A DNA stretch of 64,000 nucleotides. Origin: Porpolomopsis calyptriformis (taxonomy: Eukaryota > Basidiomycota > Agaricomycetes > Agaricales > Hygrophoraceae). Below, piece after piece: positions 33,272-42,699 of this stretch. Positions within the stretch are counted from its first letter, which is position 1, and each line of letters starts with the position of its first letter. The notes beneath the pieces are model-generated. The model saw nothing but the letters and a program-made list of their open reading frames with translations, did not search any database and was not told where the DNA came from. A program made the translations under genes and the position numbers. Location: the NCBI GenBank assembly GCA_951640195.1, contig OX621175.1:1054001-1118000 (forward strand), read 5' to 3'.

Positions 33272-34967
33272 TCATGGTATCAAGGTAGCACCATTGCACC
33301 CTTCCATGCAATATGATGAGGATTCCTTCAGCTCGTCTTCTATTGCCTTCCGACCCTCCACGGTGAGGGTGGGTATGCCGGATTCAATATTTTTCCCAAA
33401 ATATCGTGGCACAAATCTGGGTGAGGGTGGTGAGACCATGTAGCAAGGGCGGACTTTAGAGCTATCAAACAGAGGGGATAACTCACTCGATACCCGTCCT
33501 CTTTCTCTCCGCCGCCATGTCTCTCTGTCTCTGCTCGATAATCACCTTTTCCTTCGTCGCTTCCCCATACTCCTTCCTCAGCAATCGAGTGGTCACATTC
33601 TCCCACAGTTTCCGACTCTCGTGTGGGAGCTGTTTCTCGGACGGACGAACCGTCTTGGGTATTACTCTCATCGCCGATAAATCTAGAAGTGTGGTGTAAT
33701 CTCCTGCGGGTGTCAATGTAACGTCCGATCGGGAACTGGAGGCGGAACAAGGAGGCGTCACTCGACGCCAGCGTACGCGGTTTCTCCATGAGCCATCGAA
33801 GACCGCCACGATTCGTGACTTTGGGACGTCTTCGACCTTTGTCCATTCCTTATATTGCGACTCGCCCTCGGTGAAAGTATGGATGACGCCGTCCACACGG
33901 AAATGAACCTTGCCCAGCCAAGACTTGAGAGGTGGACAATTAATTCGAATACGACAAGGGAAGGCAGAGAGTTACAAACCTCTTCCTTGTAGTCCATAAT
34001 TGACCTAAATTTCACCGAATCATTCCCTCCAGTACACGTGATAATGGACGACTCTCCGACCGTCACATAGAAACTTCCCCTCAGGATCCCGTTGATAGAA
34101 GCAATTGGATGCGTGATATGGTATTGTTCCCCTTCGCCAGGGCCGGCAGTGATTCGGATAAATATTCCCTTGTTGAGAGATCCGGGACAAACGCGAAGTG
34201 TCGTGGCAGCAACTTTGGCGGATATTTGGTCGATACCCGTCAACTCGAGCGAGCGGGCGGGGCATGAAGCAAAATACGGGGATACGGGTGGATGATGAGA
34301 GATTTGTTCAGCCATAAAAACAACTCTGAGGCGCATCGCATCCTTTGGACCATCTTCTCCAAACTCATATCCATCCGCGAGATTCAGGTTGGACATTTCG
34401 GCGTCCAGGTTCGTCTCAACGGAGGTCGCGGCTGTTGAAGGACTCTTTCCATCTTTGGAAGTAACACTTAGCAGGCTACGCATGCTCTTATTACTCTTAT
34501 CGCTCTTGATACTTGATGACTCCGAGTGCTGAATAACCGGTGTGGGTGCAGGGCTCGCGGTATAATGATGGAGGATGGGAGGCTCGCCAGGTTGTGCTGA
34601 GTAGGTGACTGGTATAACGTCCCAGTGAGAGCGAAAGTGTTCACCGAGGACTGAGTTGTAAGGTTTGCAAACTTTTCCATGCTGTAGAAGTCCACAATAG
34701 GCGTCATCGCGAGAGCTACCAGCTTGAAGTCAAACTTATGACAAATTTAAGATCCTTTGTGAATGTGAATCGGAGAACGGCAAGCATACGATCGAATGGG
34801 TCATCAGAGTCGTTAATTCTGTCAAATTTGAGTCAGACACCAGTCATTCCGGTCTACAGTAAAATGGTACTCACGCGACAAACAGGTCGGGTCTATCTAG
34901 GTAATGCCAATACTCCAAATTGGGTAGGGGTTCAAGGAGAGAGGTAACCTTGTTGCAAACAAGGTCA
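33272..34967 (-). CDS. Oxysterol-binding protein (ORP/OSH family), N-terminus missing
   Basis: Exons 34967-34875, 34818-34743, 34681-33980, 33923-33487 and 33416-33272, all phase-consistent, about 484 aa as far as visible. Recognisable ORD blocks: PDLFVA; MLAVLRF; KVCKPYNSVLGEHFRSHWDV; the signature EQISHHPPVSPY; GSFYV; a C-terminal KEYGEATKEK and FVPRYF. ORPs carry sterols and phosphoinositides between membranes. There is no PH or ankyrin region, so it resembles the short Osh6/Osh7 class. Upstream of SLLEPLPN the reading frame runs into the hairpin and inverted repeat at 34945-34964 where the Helitron-derived sequence begins, and an in-frame stop lies just beyond. No start codon is visible. 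I infer that the element cut away the first exon or exons, leaving a truncated gene. Distal coding sequence is undamaged, so the event may be recent. Confidence 0.8.
34945..34964. repeat. Proposed Helitron left terminus: inverted repeat and hairpin
   Basis: CCTTGTTGCAAACAAGG (34948-34964) forms a perfect 7-bp stem with a 3-nt loop and overlaps the 12-bp word shared in inverse orientation with 53051-53062. It coincides with the point where OSBP homology stops. Confidence 0.5.
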
Positions 34968-35381
34968 CTGGATAATGACAATTATGCTGGACCACGCAAT
35001 TTTTCGTGGGAGTCTTGGTCTCTTCACTTGTGTTTCTTTTTTCGTTAGTCTCCCGTTTCCATATTGGTTTAGTTTATTGTCGTTTTTTTTTGGGATGGGG
35101 TTCGTATGTAATATATGTACGTTTCCACTTCTCACTCTTCACCTCACGTTCTTTACTTCCTTCCACCAATTTTCTGTTTCCTTATCCAAACGTATCAATC
35201 GTTCATCTTCAAGGCGAAGAAACTCACTTGGATGTTGTGTGAACATTCCATCATTGAATTCTCATAATAAACAAACATTGGCTCTTCCATGTGCGCGCAA
35301 TAAAGCAACGTATGCATTGAAAGCTGTGAGTTCTCCTGTTGGAGGTTGAGCGATGTCGACTAATATATTATCGATGGTTTG

Positions 35382-35592
35382 TGTCACAACTGTAGTTGCA
35401 AGTCTTTTCGTTAATCACAAGGCAGGCCTTGGAGCTTAATAAGTCTAGTAGGATGTAGAAGAAAGTTCTGATGGGGACATCCTCGTAAAGGGTGATAATT
35501 CCTTCTGAGTTTAGTTTTACTTCTACAAAGAAGTTGTTCTGCGAGTTAAATCCGTTGCGTGCCTCTGCGGAGAGTTTAGGGAATATGGGCAT
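35382..35592 (-). CDS. Divergent about 70-aa reading frame running out of the element (copy 1)
   Basis: From ATG 35592 the frame reads MPIFPKLSAEARNGFN and continues through DVPIRTFFYILLDLLSSKA to the element end, its stop lying just outside (35368). The same frame is kept in all three copies with only a few substitutions. A minus-strand TATATAAA (35735-35742) lies about 140 bp upstream. It may be the 5' part of a protein that normally continues into an internal region, as expected if the 1.7-kb unit is a solo LTR. No family recognised. Confidence 0.4.
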
Positions 35593-35734
35593 GAACGATT
35601 GGCTCAGTAGTTATAGGTTTATGTTTCTCTTTTCTTGTTCTGATGGAAAAGAAGTCTGATGATTCTGATTGCGTTCGTGCTACTACAAGTAATCTCACAG
35701 GAGGACGAAGTGATGATCCGCTTCACCCTCAGGG

Positions 35735-35742
35735 TTTATATA
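35735..35742 (-). promoter_or_regulatory. TATA box for the divergent transcript, copy 1
   Basis: TATATAAA on the minus strand, conserved in the other two copies and oriented towards the divergent 70-aa frame. Confidence 0.45.
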
Positions 35743-35870
35743 GTATTTCTAAAATAGGAGTCACTATGAGTCAGCCTCCGCAGTCACCCCATTTTCTATT
35801 GTTCACAGCCTCCGATTTAAGGTTTGTCATTGTTCTTAGTCATACTGTGGAAGGCTGTGTTGTTTTGATG

Positions 35871-35978
35871 ACTCAACTCTATTGGGCATAGCCTTCCGCA
35901 GTATCAGGCTGTGCTGTCTTGATAACTCAACTCTATTGGGCATAGCCTTCCGCAGTATCAGGCTGTGCTGTCTCATGA
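35871..35978. repeat. 54-bp tandem duplication inside copy 1
   Basis: The word actcaactctattgggcat begins at 35871 and again at 35925, and the following bases repeat with a 54-bp period. Copies 2 and 3 carry a single unit, so the duplication arose in copy 1. Confidence 0.7.
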
Positions 35979-36098
35979 CTGGTTCCTATTGTTCTTCTAG
36001 TCATGAGATCGCCACTGTTTCTATCTCTTGTCCGGCGTATCGGGTTTCTCTTCTTTGACTGAGGAACCTCCTTTTGGTCTTCCCTTTGTGTCTGAGCA

Positions 36099-36106
36099 TA
36101 TAAAAG
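36099..36106 (+). promoter_or_regulatory. TATA box of the 237-aa gene, copy 1
   Basis: TATAAAAG about 56 bp ahead of the ATG at 36155, conserved in copies 2 and 3. Confidence 0.5.
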
Positions 36107-36154
36107 ATGTGGGGTTGTATCCCTACGCTTCAGTTCAATCCTTGTCAATTTATC

Positions 36155-36986
36155 ATGACTCCCTCCTACCAAGGCCACTACGTCCGATTCTTCAAGCAGT
36201 CTGGAGTGGTGCACCGCACTGCTCCTGTCTTTCTCGATTGCGATTCGTTTCATTACTACCTCCAGCGCATCCCCTCCGACGCCGACCTCTGCTGGTCTTC
36301 CTTTTCTTGTTTTGCTTGCGGTGGCAAGCATAAGGTCAGAAAGTGTCCGTATGTTTGCTGGCCAATCCAGCATGTTTGTGGCTTAATGGAGGATCCGCTT
36401 GGTATGTATCTTGTTTTGTCTTTATTAGTCTGTGTTTATTGATAATAGGCTTTCCCTTTTTAGCTTGGGATGATGACGCCCCTCCTCCCACCTCCAAGCT
36501 CCCTTTGGAGGAGCAAGTTGATTGGAGTTCCGACCGTTGGGGGTATCCCCTCCCCTTTGATGATGCTAAGCCTGAGGACTTGGCTACCAGCCCCCCTTTC
36601 CGTCCTTGGACCCCTGGTCCAACAAGTGTTCTGTCTAGTGGTGAGTTTTTAACTCTCTCGTTTTCTTCATAGTTGTTGATTCCCTGTCTTTTTTAGTTGA
36701 AGATTTGTCATCGTCGTTGACCAACGCCAACGTCAAGATCGAGGAGGAAGAAGTTCCTCCTAGTTTGTTATGGAGTCCCACCAATGATTGGTTGGGTGAG
36801 GAAGCGAGAAAGATAGCAATGGGTTTCGTTGAAGGGAAGGCTGCTGAGTTGCAGGCCTCCGGTGGTGACACTAATGGGGCAATCTACTGGGGCAACAAGT
36901 TGGCCGCATTAGATGGTCAAGTAGTCTTGAGTTTTGTAGAGTTTTTGAGGGACAGTATGGTGCAGGAGATTGCCAAGACGGACTAG
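36155..36986 (+). CDS. Element-borne 237-aa zinc-knuckle-like protein, copy 1
   Basis: Exons 36155-36401, 36464-36640 and 36697-36986 (247, 177 and 290 nt). The N-terminal part contains CFACGGKHKVRKC, a C-x2-C-x3-H-x4-C arrangement close to a CCHC knuckle; the middle is acidic and Pro-rich (WDDDAPPPTSKLPLEEQ, FRPWTPGP); the C-terminus is a probable helical module (NDWLGEEARKIAMGF, GAIYWGNKLAALDGQVV). Exon lengths and splice sites are the same in all three copies, and the frame is intact here. I recognise no family. It may be a gag-like or regulatory protein of the element, or a captured gene. Retention of a spliced frame in dispersed copies argues that it matters for the element. Confidence 0.6.
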
Positions 36987-38005
36987 TATAAATAGTTAGT
37001 CGGACATGGACTCCTCCCTTTGTACAAGTAGTTTCCGCTGCCAATAAAGACAGCCTCCCTCCCAAAAGAACTGTCATAAGAAAGAAAAGAAAAGAACGAA
37101 GAAAAGAGAGAAATTTTAAGAGAGTGAACGCCAATTTCATGACAGTTTGTCCTTGCGCGTGGAAATCAGTGAAAGTGTATGCCGATGTGATTGGTATTTG
37201 GAATCGTGTTATTGTTTTGACGTTTCCTTTTGAATCGGAAATACAATACGATCTTGTTATTGGAGTAATCGGGACGATTCCTTGTCCAAGTCCTTTCAAA
37301 GCTATCAACTTGGTTCTCTCCAGCTTCACGAGAACATAGCACGGTGGATATTCTAGTTTGACAATCGCTGAGGTTTTTGGTTTTTCCCTCTCGTCCAGTA
37401 CAATTTTCGTGATAACCCCTCAAGCTCTATTGGCAACATCTAGATCTGTTTGGATATTGAAGGTCACCATCACTTTCAGTCCTATTGCTAGGTCAATGAT
37501 ATTTTGCAATCCAGCTCTTTCTTTTCGAGTATTCCTCCCTTTTCCTGTTCTCGTAGTGGCCACCATGAATTGTTCTTCCAAAGTCATTCATCATCCTTGT
37601 ATCATATCGATTGTGGGACAACGAAACAATTGTTTTCATTCTCTCATGCACTCCGTGATCGCGGCCACCTCATTCCATTGGTGACGTACTCCATGTTGAG
37701 GTGTTATAACTATTGCCATATTCCACGGTGGTGAGTTAAAGTTTGTCGGAGGACACGAAGGATTGGTGATTATCAGGTTACAAAGAATTTGCAGGTGTCT
37801 GGGCCTGCAAGAACCATGGCGAACATGTTGTAACAATTCAGTCCATATGTCATGAAATTGGCGTTCACTCTCTTAAAATTTCTCTCTTTTCTTTGTTCTT
37901 TTCTTTTCTTTCTTATAACAGTTCTTTTGGGAGGGAGGCTGTCTTTATTGGCAGCGGAAACTACTTGTACAAAGGGAGGAGTCCATGTCTGACTAGCTAT
38001 TTATA

Positions 38006-38839
38006 CTAGTCCGTCTTGGCAATCTCCTGCACCATACTGTCCCTCAAGAACTCTATAAAACTCGAGACTACTTGACCATCTAATGCGGCCAACTTGTTGC
38101 CCCAGTAGATTGCCCCATTAGTGTCACCACCGGAGGCCTGCAACTCAGCAGCCTTCCCTTCAACGAAACCCATCGCTATCTTTCTCGCTTCCTCACCCAG
38201 CCAATCATTGGTAGGACTCCACAACAAACTAGGAGGAACTTCCTCTTCCTCAATCTTGACGTTAACATTGGTCGACGACAAGGACAAATCTTCAACTAAA
38301 AAGATAAAGGATCAGCGGTTACGAAGAGAGTGAGAGAGTTAAGGGCATTACCACTAGATAAAGGACTTAATGGACCAGGGGTCCAAGGACGGAAAGGGGG
38401 ACTGGCAGCCCAGTCAACTGCCTCCTTCTTGACGGAAGGAAGAGAGTCAGCCCACTTGTTGGACCCCCAATTAACCTGCTCCTCCAAAGGGAGCTGGGAA
38501 GTAGGGGGAGGGGCATCGTTATCCCAAGCTAAAAAGAAGGAAAGCCTATTATCAATAGACATAGACTAACAAAGACAAAACAAGATACATACCAAGCGGA
38601 TCCTCCATCAAGCCACAAACATGCTGGATTGGCTAGCGAACATACAGACACTTTCTGACCTTATGCTTGCCACCGCAAGCAAAACAAGAGAAGGAGGACC
38701 AGCAGAGGTCGGCGTCGGAGGGGGTGCGCTGAAGGTAGTAGTGGAAAGAATCACAATCGAGAAAGACAGGAGCGGTGCAGTGCACCACTCCAGACTGCTT
38801 GAAGAATCGGACGTAGTGGCCTTGGTGGGAAGGAGTCAT
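38006..38839 (-). CDS. Element-borne 237-aa zinc-knuckle-like protein, copy 2
   Basis: Exons 38839-38593, 38528-38352 and 38295-38006, the same lengths as in copy 1. Introns are 64 and 56 nt. The frame is open. The middle exon differs from copy 1 more than the others do (GSNKWADSLPSVKKEAVDW here) and is closer to copy 3, so copies 2 and 3 share a more recent ancestor in that exon. Confidence 0.6.
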
Positions 38840-39346
38840 GATGATTGACAAGGATTGAACTGAAGCGTAGGGATACAACCCCACACCTTTTATATGCTCA
38901 GATACAAAGGGAAGACCAAAAGGAGGTTCCTCAGTTAAAGAAGAGAAACCCGATACGCCGGACAAGAGATAGAAACAGCGGCGATCTCATGACTAGAAGA
39001 ACAATAGGAACCAGTCATGAGACAGCACAGCCTGATACTGCGGAAGGCTATGCCCAATAGAGTTGAGTCATCAAAACAACACAGCCTTCCGCAGTATGAC
39101 TAAGAACAATGGCAAACCTTAAACCAGAGGCTGTGAACAATAGAAAATGGGGTGACTGCGGAAGCTGACTCATAGTGACTCCTATTTTAGAAATACTATA
39201 TAAACCCTGAGGGCGAAGTGGATCATCACTTCGTCCTCCTGTGAGATTACTTGTAGTAGCACGAACGCAATCAGAATCATCAGACTTCTTTTCCATCAGA
39301 ACAAGAAAAGAGAAACATAAACCCATAACTACTGAGCCAATCGTTC

Positions 39347-39557
39347 ATGCCCATATTCCCTAAACTCTCAGCAGAGGCATGCAATGGATTTAACTTGCAA
39401 AACAACTTCTTTGTAGAAGTAAAACTTAACTCAGAAGGAATCATCACCCTGTACGAGGACGTCCCCGTCAGGACTTTCTTCTACATCCTACTAGACTTAT
39501 TAAGCTCCAAGGCCTGCCTTGTGATTAATGAAAAGACTTGCAACTACAGTTGTGACA
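39347..39557 (+). CDS. Divergent about 70-aa reading frame (copy 2)
   Basis: ATG 39347; counterpart of the copy 1 frame with Arg-to-Cys, Ser-to-Leu and Ile-to-Val changes. It runs to the element end and stops outside it in Helitron sequence (39598). Confidence 0.4.
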
Positions 39558-40692
39558 CCATACATCATCCATTACTCAGCATTGTTCTTTCAATCTAACA
39601 ATGGTTTGAAACTCTTCATATATCGTTTGTCCAATGATATCTTCTCTCATATCCTTGGCAGGGTCTGATGGCCAATATAACGATGCTGACTTCTTGGTAG
39701 CGATTGGCGGGAACTGATGAAAATCTCCAACAAGTATCACATTCACGCCTCCAAAAGGTAACATCAAGTTTGATGTCGTTTCTACGTTTTTCGCCCTCAT
39801 AACAATGGCTGATAACTTTGCCATAAAGGAGTGGGATATTATCGATATTTTGTCAATAATAAAGTATTGAATTGAAGCCCACAATGTCGCTAACTTTTGA
39901 ATGGTTTTTGAAGATGGTGTGCGGCCATTAAGTGGTATCATTGCGATAGTGTGTAACATTTTACTGTCAATCAGAGAAGCAGCGATTCCGGTATACGCTA
40001 CTTTCACCAAAATGTGTCAAACATTTTGTGAAGCGAAATATTTGGTGATCAATTGAATTGTCTTGGATTTCCTGACTCCTCCTTCACCTGTTATATACAT
40101 TAGTAATTGGCTAGGTTTTCATCCTGAAAGAGTCTCTTGTAAGTGCCAAGTAATGATATCATATGCATGTCGTTGATCTTTCAATAACTCGTTGGGTTCT
40201 GCCGCAGAGATTTGTTCTTCCACCGCTGGCAATAGATTCAATAACATATCAACATCATTGATCAAATAAGCGGGATCATTGGTTTTATCGATTTCGATTG
40301 TTCAATGAGTTTCTACGTCTCTTTGATTATTCGTCATTGATGATATTTGATGGGCTGAATCATTTTGTTTTGATGCTTCTCTATTCATCATTTCCAACCA
40401 ATCATTTAAACAAATATGGTCATCACCAACAGCGATATCGATAGATGAAGATGATATGTCCCACACATCTGGTTCATCAACAAAAAAATCGATTCTTTTT
40501 CCCAAATTGACAGCCATATAGCTATGTTCTTCTTCACACCATGATATTTGCGTAGCTTCATATTTTCTGATTTCTTCTTCCATTATAATGAACTATTGAA
40601 TCCTCAGTAAAAATTAAAGTTTTTCAGACATACAAAAGATGTATTACTCACGATTTCTCTATTAGATTCATCAATTTCCAACATATCCTCTT

Positions 40693-41102
40693 TGTCATGG
40701 TCATAATTTTCTTCTTTTTCTTTATCTTATTGTATGCAAACCTATCTCTTCTCTTGGGATTCCCCATACTTGTCGTTGGGATTCCCGATTACCTTTCTCC
40801 GGGATTCCCCAGGGATTCCCCACTACTCTACCAATATGTGGACATCTTTCATTTCCGTTCTTGTTTCAACCCCTTTATGATTCGTCATCGATCACGATGA
40901 CTCATCCTTATCTCTAACACATGTTTATGTCGCACTGACTCACACAGATAAGTAGTCAGTATATAAAGGGTACTTCTGTACATATCAGACCTTAAGTCTG
41001 ATTCCTCATTAGCTACTCATAACGAGGACTTAGAACCATACCCTCTTCTCTTGGGACAGAACACCTGAAGTAAAACGCATTCTAAACAACCAGTTTATAA
41101 CA
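40693..41102 (+). repeat. 5' LTR of gypsy element 1
   Basis: 410 bp. It contains TATATAAA at 40960-40967 and the predicted transcript start at 40994. It is 11 bp longer than the 3' LTR because of a short duplication (gattccccagg region near 40800). Confidence 0.9.
40960..40967 (+). promoter_or_regulatory. TATA box, gypsy element 1 LTR
   Basis: TATATAAA, 34 nt upstream of AAGTCTGATTC (40994-41004), the proposed 5' end of the RNA. Confidence 0.6.
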
Positions 41103-41103
41103 A

Positions 41104-41114
41104 GAATCAGACTT
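41104..41114 (+). promoter_or_regulatory. Putative self-priming primer-binding site, gypsy element 1
   Basis: GAATCAGACTT starts 1 nt after the 5' LTR and is the exact complement of 40994-41004, the predicted first 11 nt of the element RNA. In Tf1 the first 11 nt of the mRNA serve as primer in the same way. Confidence 0.6.
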
Positions 41115-41547
41115 CCTTCTGGTTCTCTCCCACTTGCTTATCCAAACACCTTCACCACTGTGATCATCAACATCACCTCTTTGTCTTTCACCCATTTTCA
41201 TCCTGGCTTCTACTGATAACTCTGACGCTGAACAACACGAAGACCCTCTCTCGAGATCGACCTTTTCAACTACTATTCGAGATCAAGAACCTTCCTTTTC
41301 CTCTGATCTTGAAGAAACCCTAGCTGCTCCTACTCCTACTCCTGCCCCTCTAGGACCACGAACTTGATCAAGAACAAGAGGACTTTTCTCTTCGCTTTCA
41401 GCCCCAGCCCCAACAACAAGACCAGTTCACCAACGAACTGCTACCCCACCAGGACGATATGGTTCTCTCTACTCCCAACTTTCTTCTGCGACATCAACAC
41501 CAACACCAACAGCTCCAGCAACTCCACAGCAACTGACATCCACCAAC

Positions 41548-42552
41548 ATGTCAGGAACATCCACCAATGCCCCTACCAACCCCCCTGCTATTGATATCAC
41601 GACCCTGATGGCCACTGTTCGCCAACTAGAACAAACCATCACTCAACAACAACAGCTGATCGCCCAGCTCCAGCAACAACAGCAACCTCAACCTCCTCAA
41701 CCCCCTCAGCCACCCCAACAGCCTCCTTTGCCTCAGCAACCCGCTCCTCCCCCCATCAAGATTGCAAAGCCCGATAAATACGATGGGTCTGCAGCCAAGT
41801 GTCTCAATTTTATCCAGGCTTGTCGTCTAGTCCTTGACGACAGCCAGTGGTCCGACAGACAAAAGATTGTTTATGTCTTGTTGTTCATGAAGATCGGTGT
41901 CACCCAATCATGGGCTCGACAGCAGACTCAAGAATTCAAACGTGCTCAATGGGTTGGAGCCGACTATGAAGATTTTATGGAGGAGCTTGAGGAATGTTTT
42001 GGAGATGTTGATGTGAGAGCGACAGCACAAGTCAAGATTCAAAAGGTAACCCAAGGACTTTCTACTGTGGACAATTATAACATATGATTCGGAGCTCTCG
42101 CGGACGAAACTGGTTTCAACGACGATGCGCTCAAAGTTTTCTACCGAAATGGCCTCAATCCCGGAATCCTTGAAAAAATCTATGCCCTTGATCCCATCCC
42201 CACTACCCTCAATGCTTGGAAGCGAAAAGCTTCCATTTTTGATCGACAACGTCTTGAACTCGCACTTGAGCGTCGTGCCACTCCCCAGAGTAATTACTAC
42301 ACTCCCAGGGAAACCATGGCTTGAACGATGACCTGAACTCCCTCCTCTGCTCCTGTCAAACAAGAGACAACTTCCTCTTCATCAATATCACTCGTTCCGC
42401 GAGGCAACTGCTATCGCTGCAGAGAACCAGGTCATTGGGCGAACAAGTGTCCAAATGCCCCTCTCGCCTCTTCTTCGTCAGCGCGCCCACTGAGTAGTGC
42501 CCCTGCCGGACGGCGAGGAGGAAGACTAACCACAGGGCAAGGTCGAGGATGA
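41548..42552 (+). pseudogene. gag of gypsy element 1
   Basis: Starts at ATG 41548 with a Gln/Pro-rich segment after a short coiled coil (TTLMATVRQLEQTITQQQQL), then a capsid-like domain (KPDKYDGSAAKCLNFIQACR; YEDFMEELEECFGD) and a zinc knuckle CYRCREPGHWANKC (C-x2-C-x4-H-x4-C). Interrupted by TGA at 42085-42087 (Arg expected) and further stops near 42322 and 42331. Confidence 0.8.
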
Positions 42553-42699
42553 AACATTCGAGGTATCGAGACGGAACGAATCGACGAAGTGGTTTCCCCA
42601 GCTACTATGGAGGAAACTATTCGAGTGGTGGACAACTGCGGGATCGATCGCTGGCCGAAGGAGAGAAAAGCTCAGCTCGTCAAGGAACTGAAAGAACAG

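Larger units (their letters stand above)
35382..37144 (+). mobile_element. 1.7-kb TG...CA element, copy 1
   Basis: 1763 bp beginning TGTCACAACTGTAG and ending CAATTTCATGACA, flanked by GTTTG (35377-35381 and 37145-37149), a perfect 5-bp target duplication. Removing it rejoins Helitron helicase sequence. It contains two divergent TATA-type promoters, a three-exon gene (237 codons) and an AATAAA signal (37043-37048). It differs from the other copies by an internal 54-bp tandem duplication. The termini and 5-bp TSD fit an LTR-type integrase product, for example a solo LTR, but a gene-bearing non-autonomous element or a DNA element is possible. Confidence 0.82.
37848..39557 (-). mobile_element. 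1.7-kb TG...CA element, copy 2 (inverted)
   Basis: 1710 bp, inverted relative to copy 1, flanked by CCATA (37843-37847 and 39558-39562). It sits 703 bp from copy 1 in the same Helitron helicase gene; the intervening 37145-37847 is helicase sequence. Same internal gene and divergent frame as copy 1. Confidence 0.82.

Noticed and set aside
36028..36154. Upstream extension of the 237-aa gene (frame beginning MSGVSGFSSLTEE)
   Set aside because: It contains the TATA box, and in copy 1 the frame is shifted relative to the gene, so it is more likely promoter and leader.
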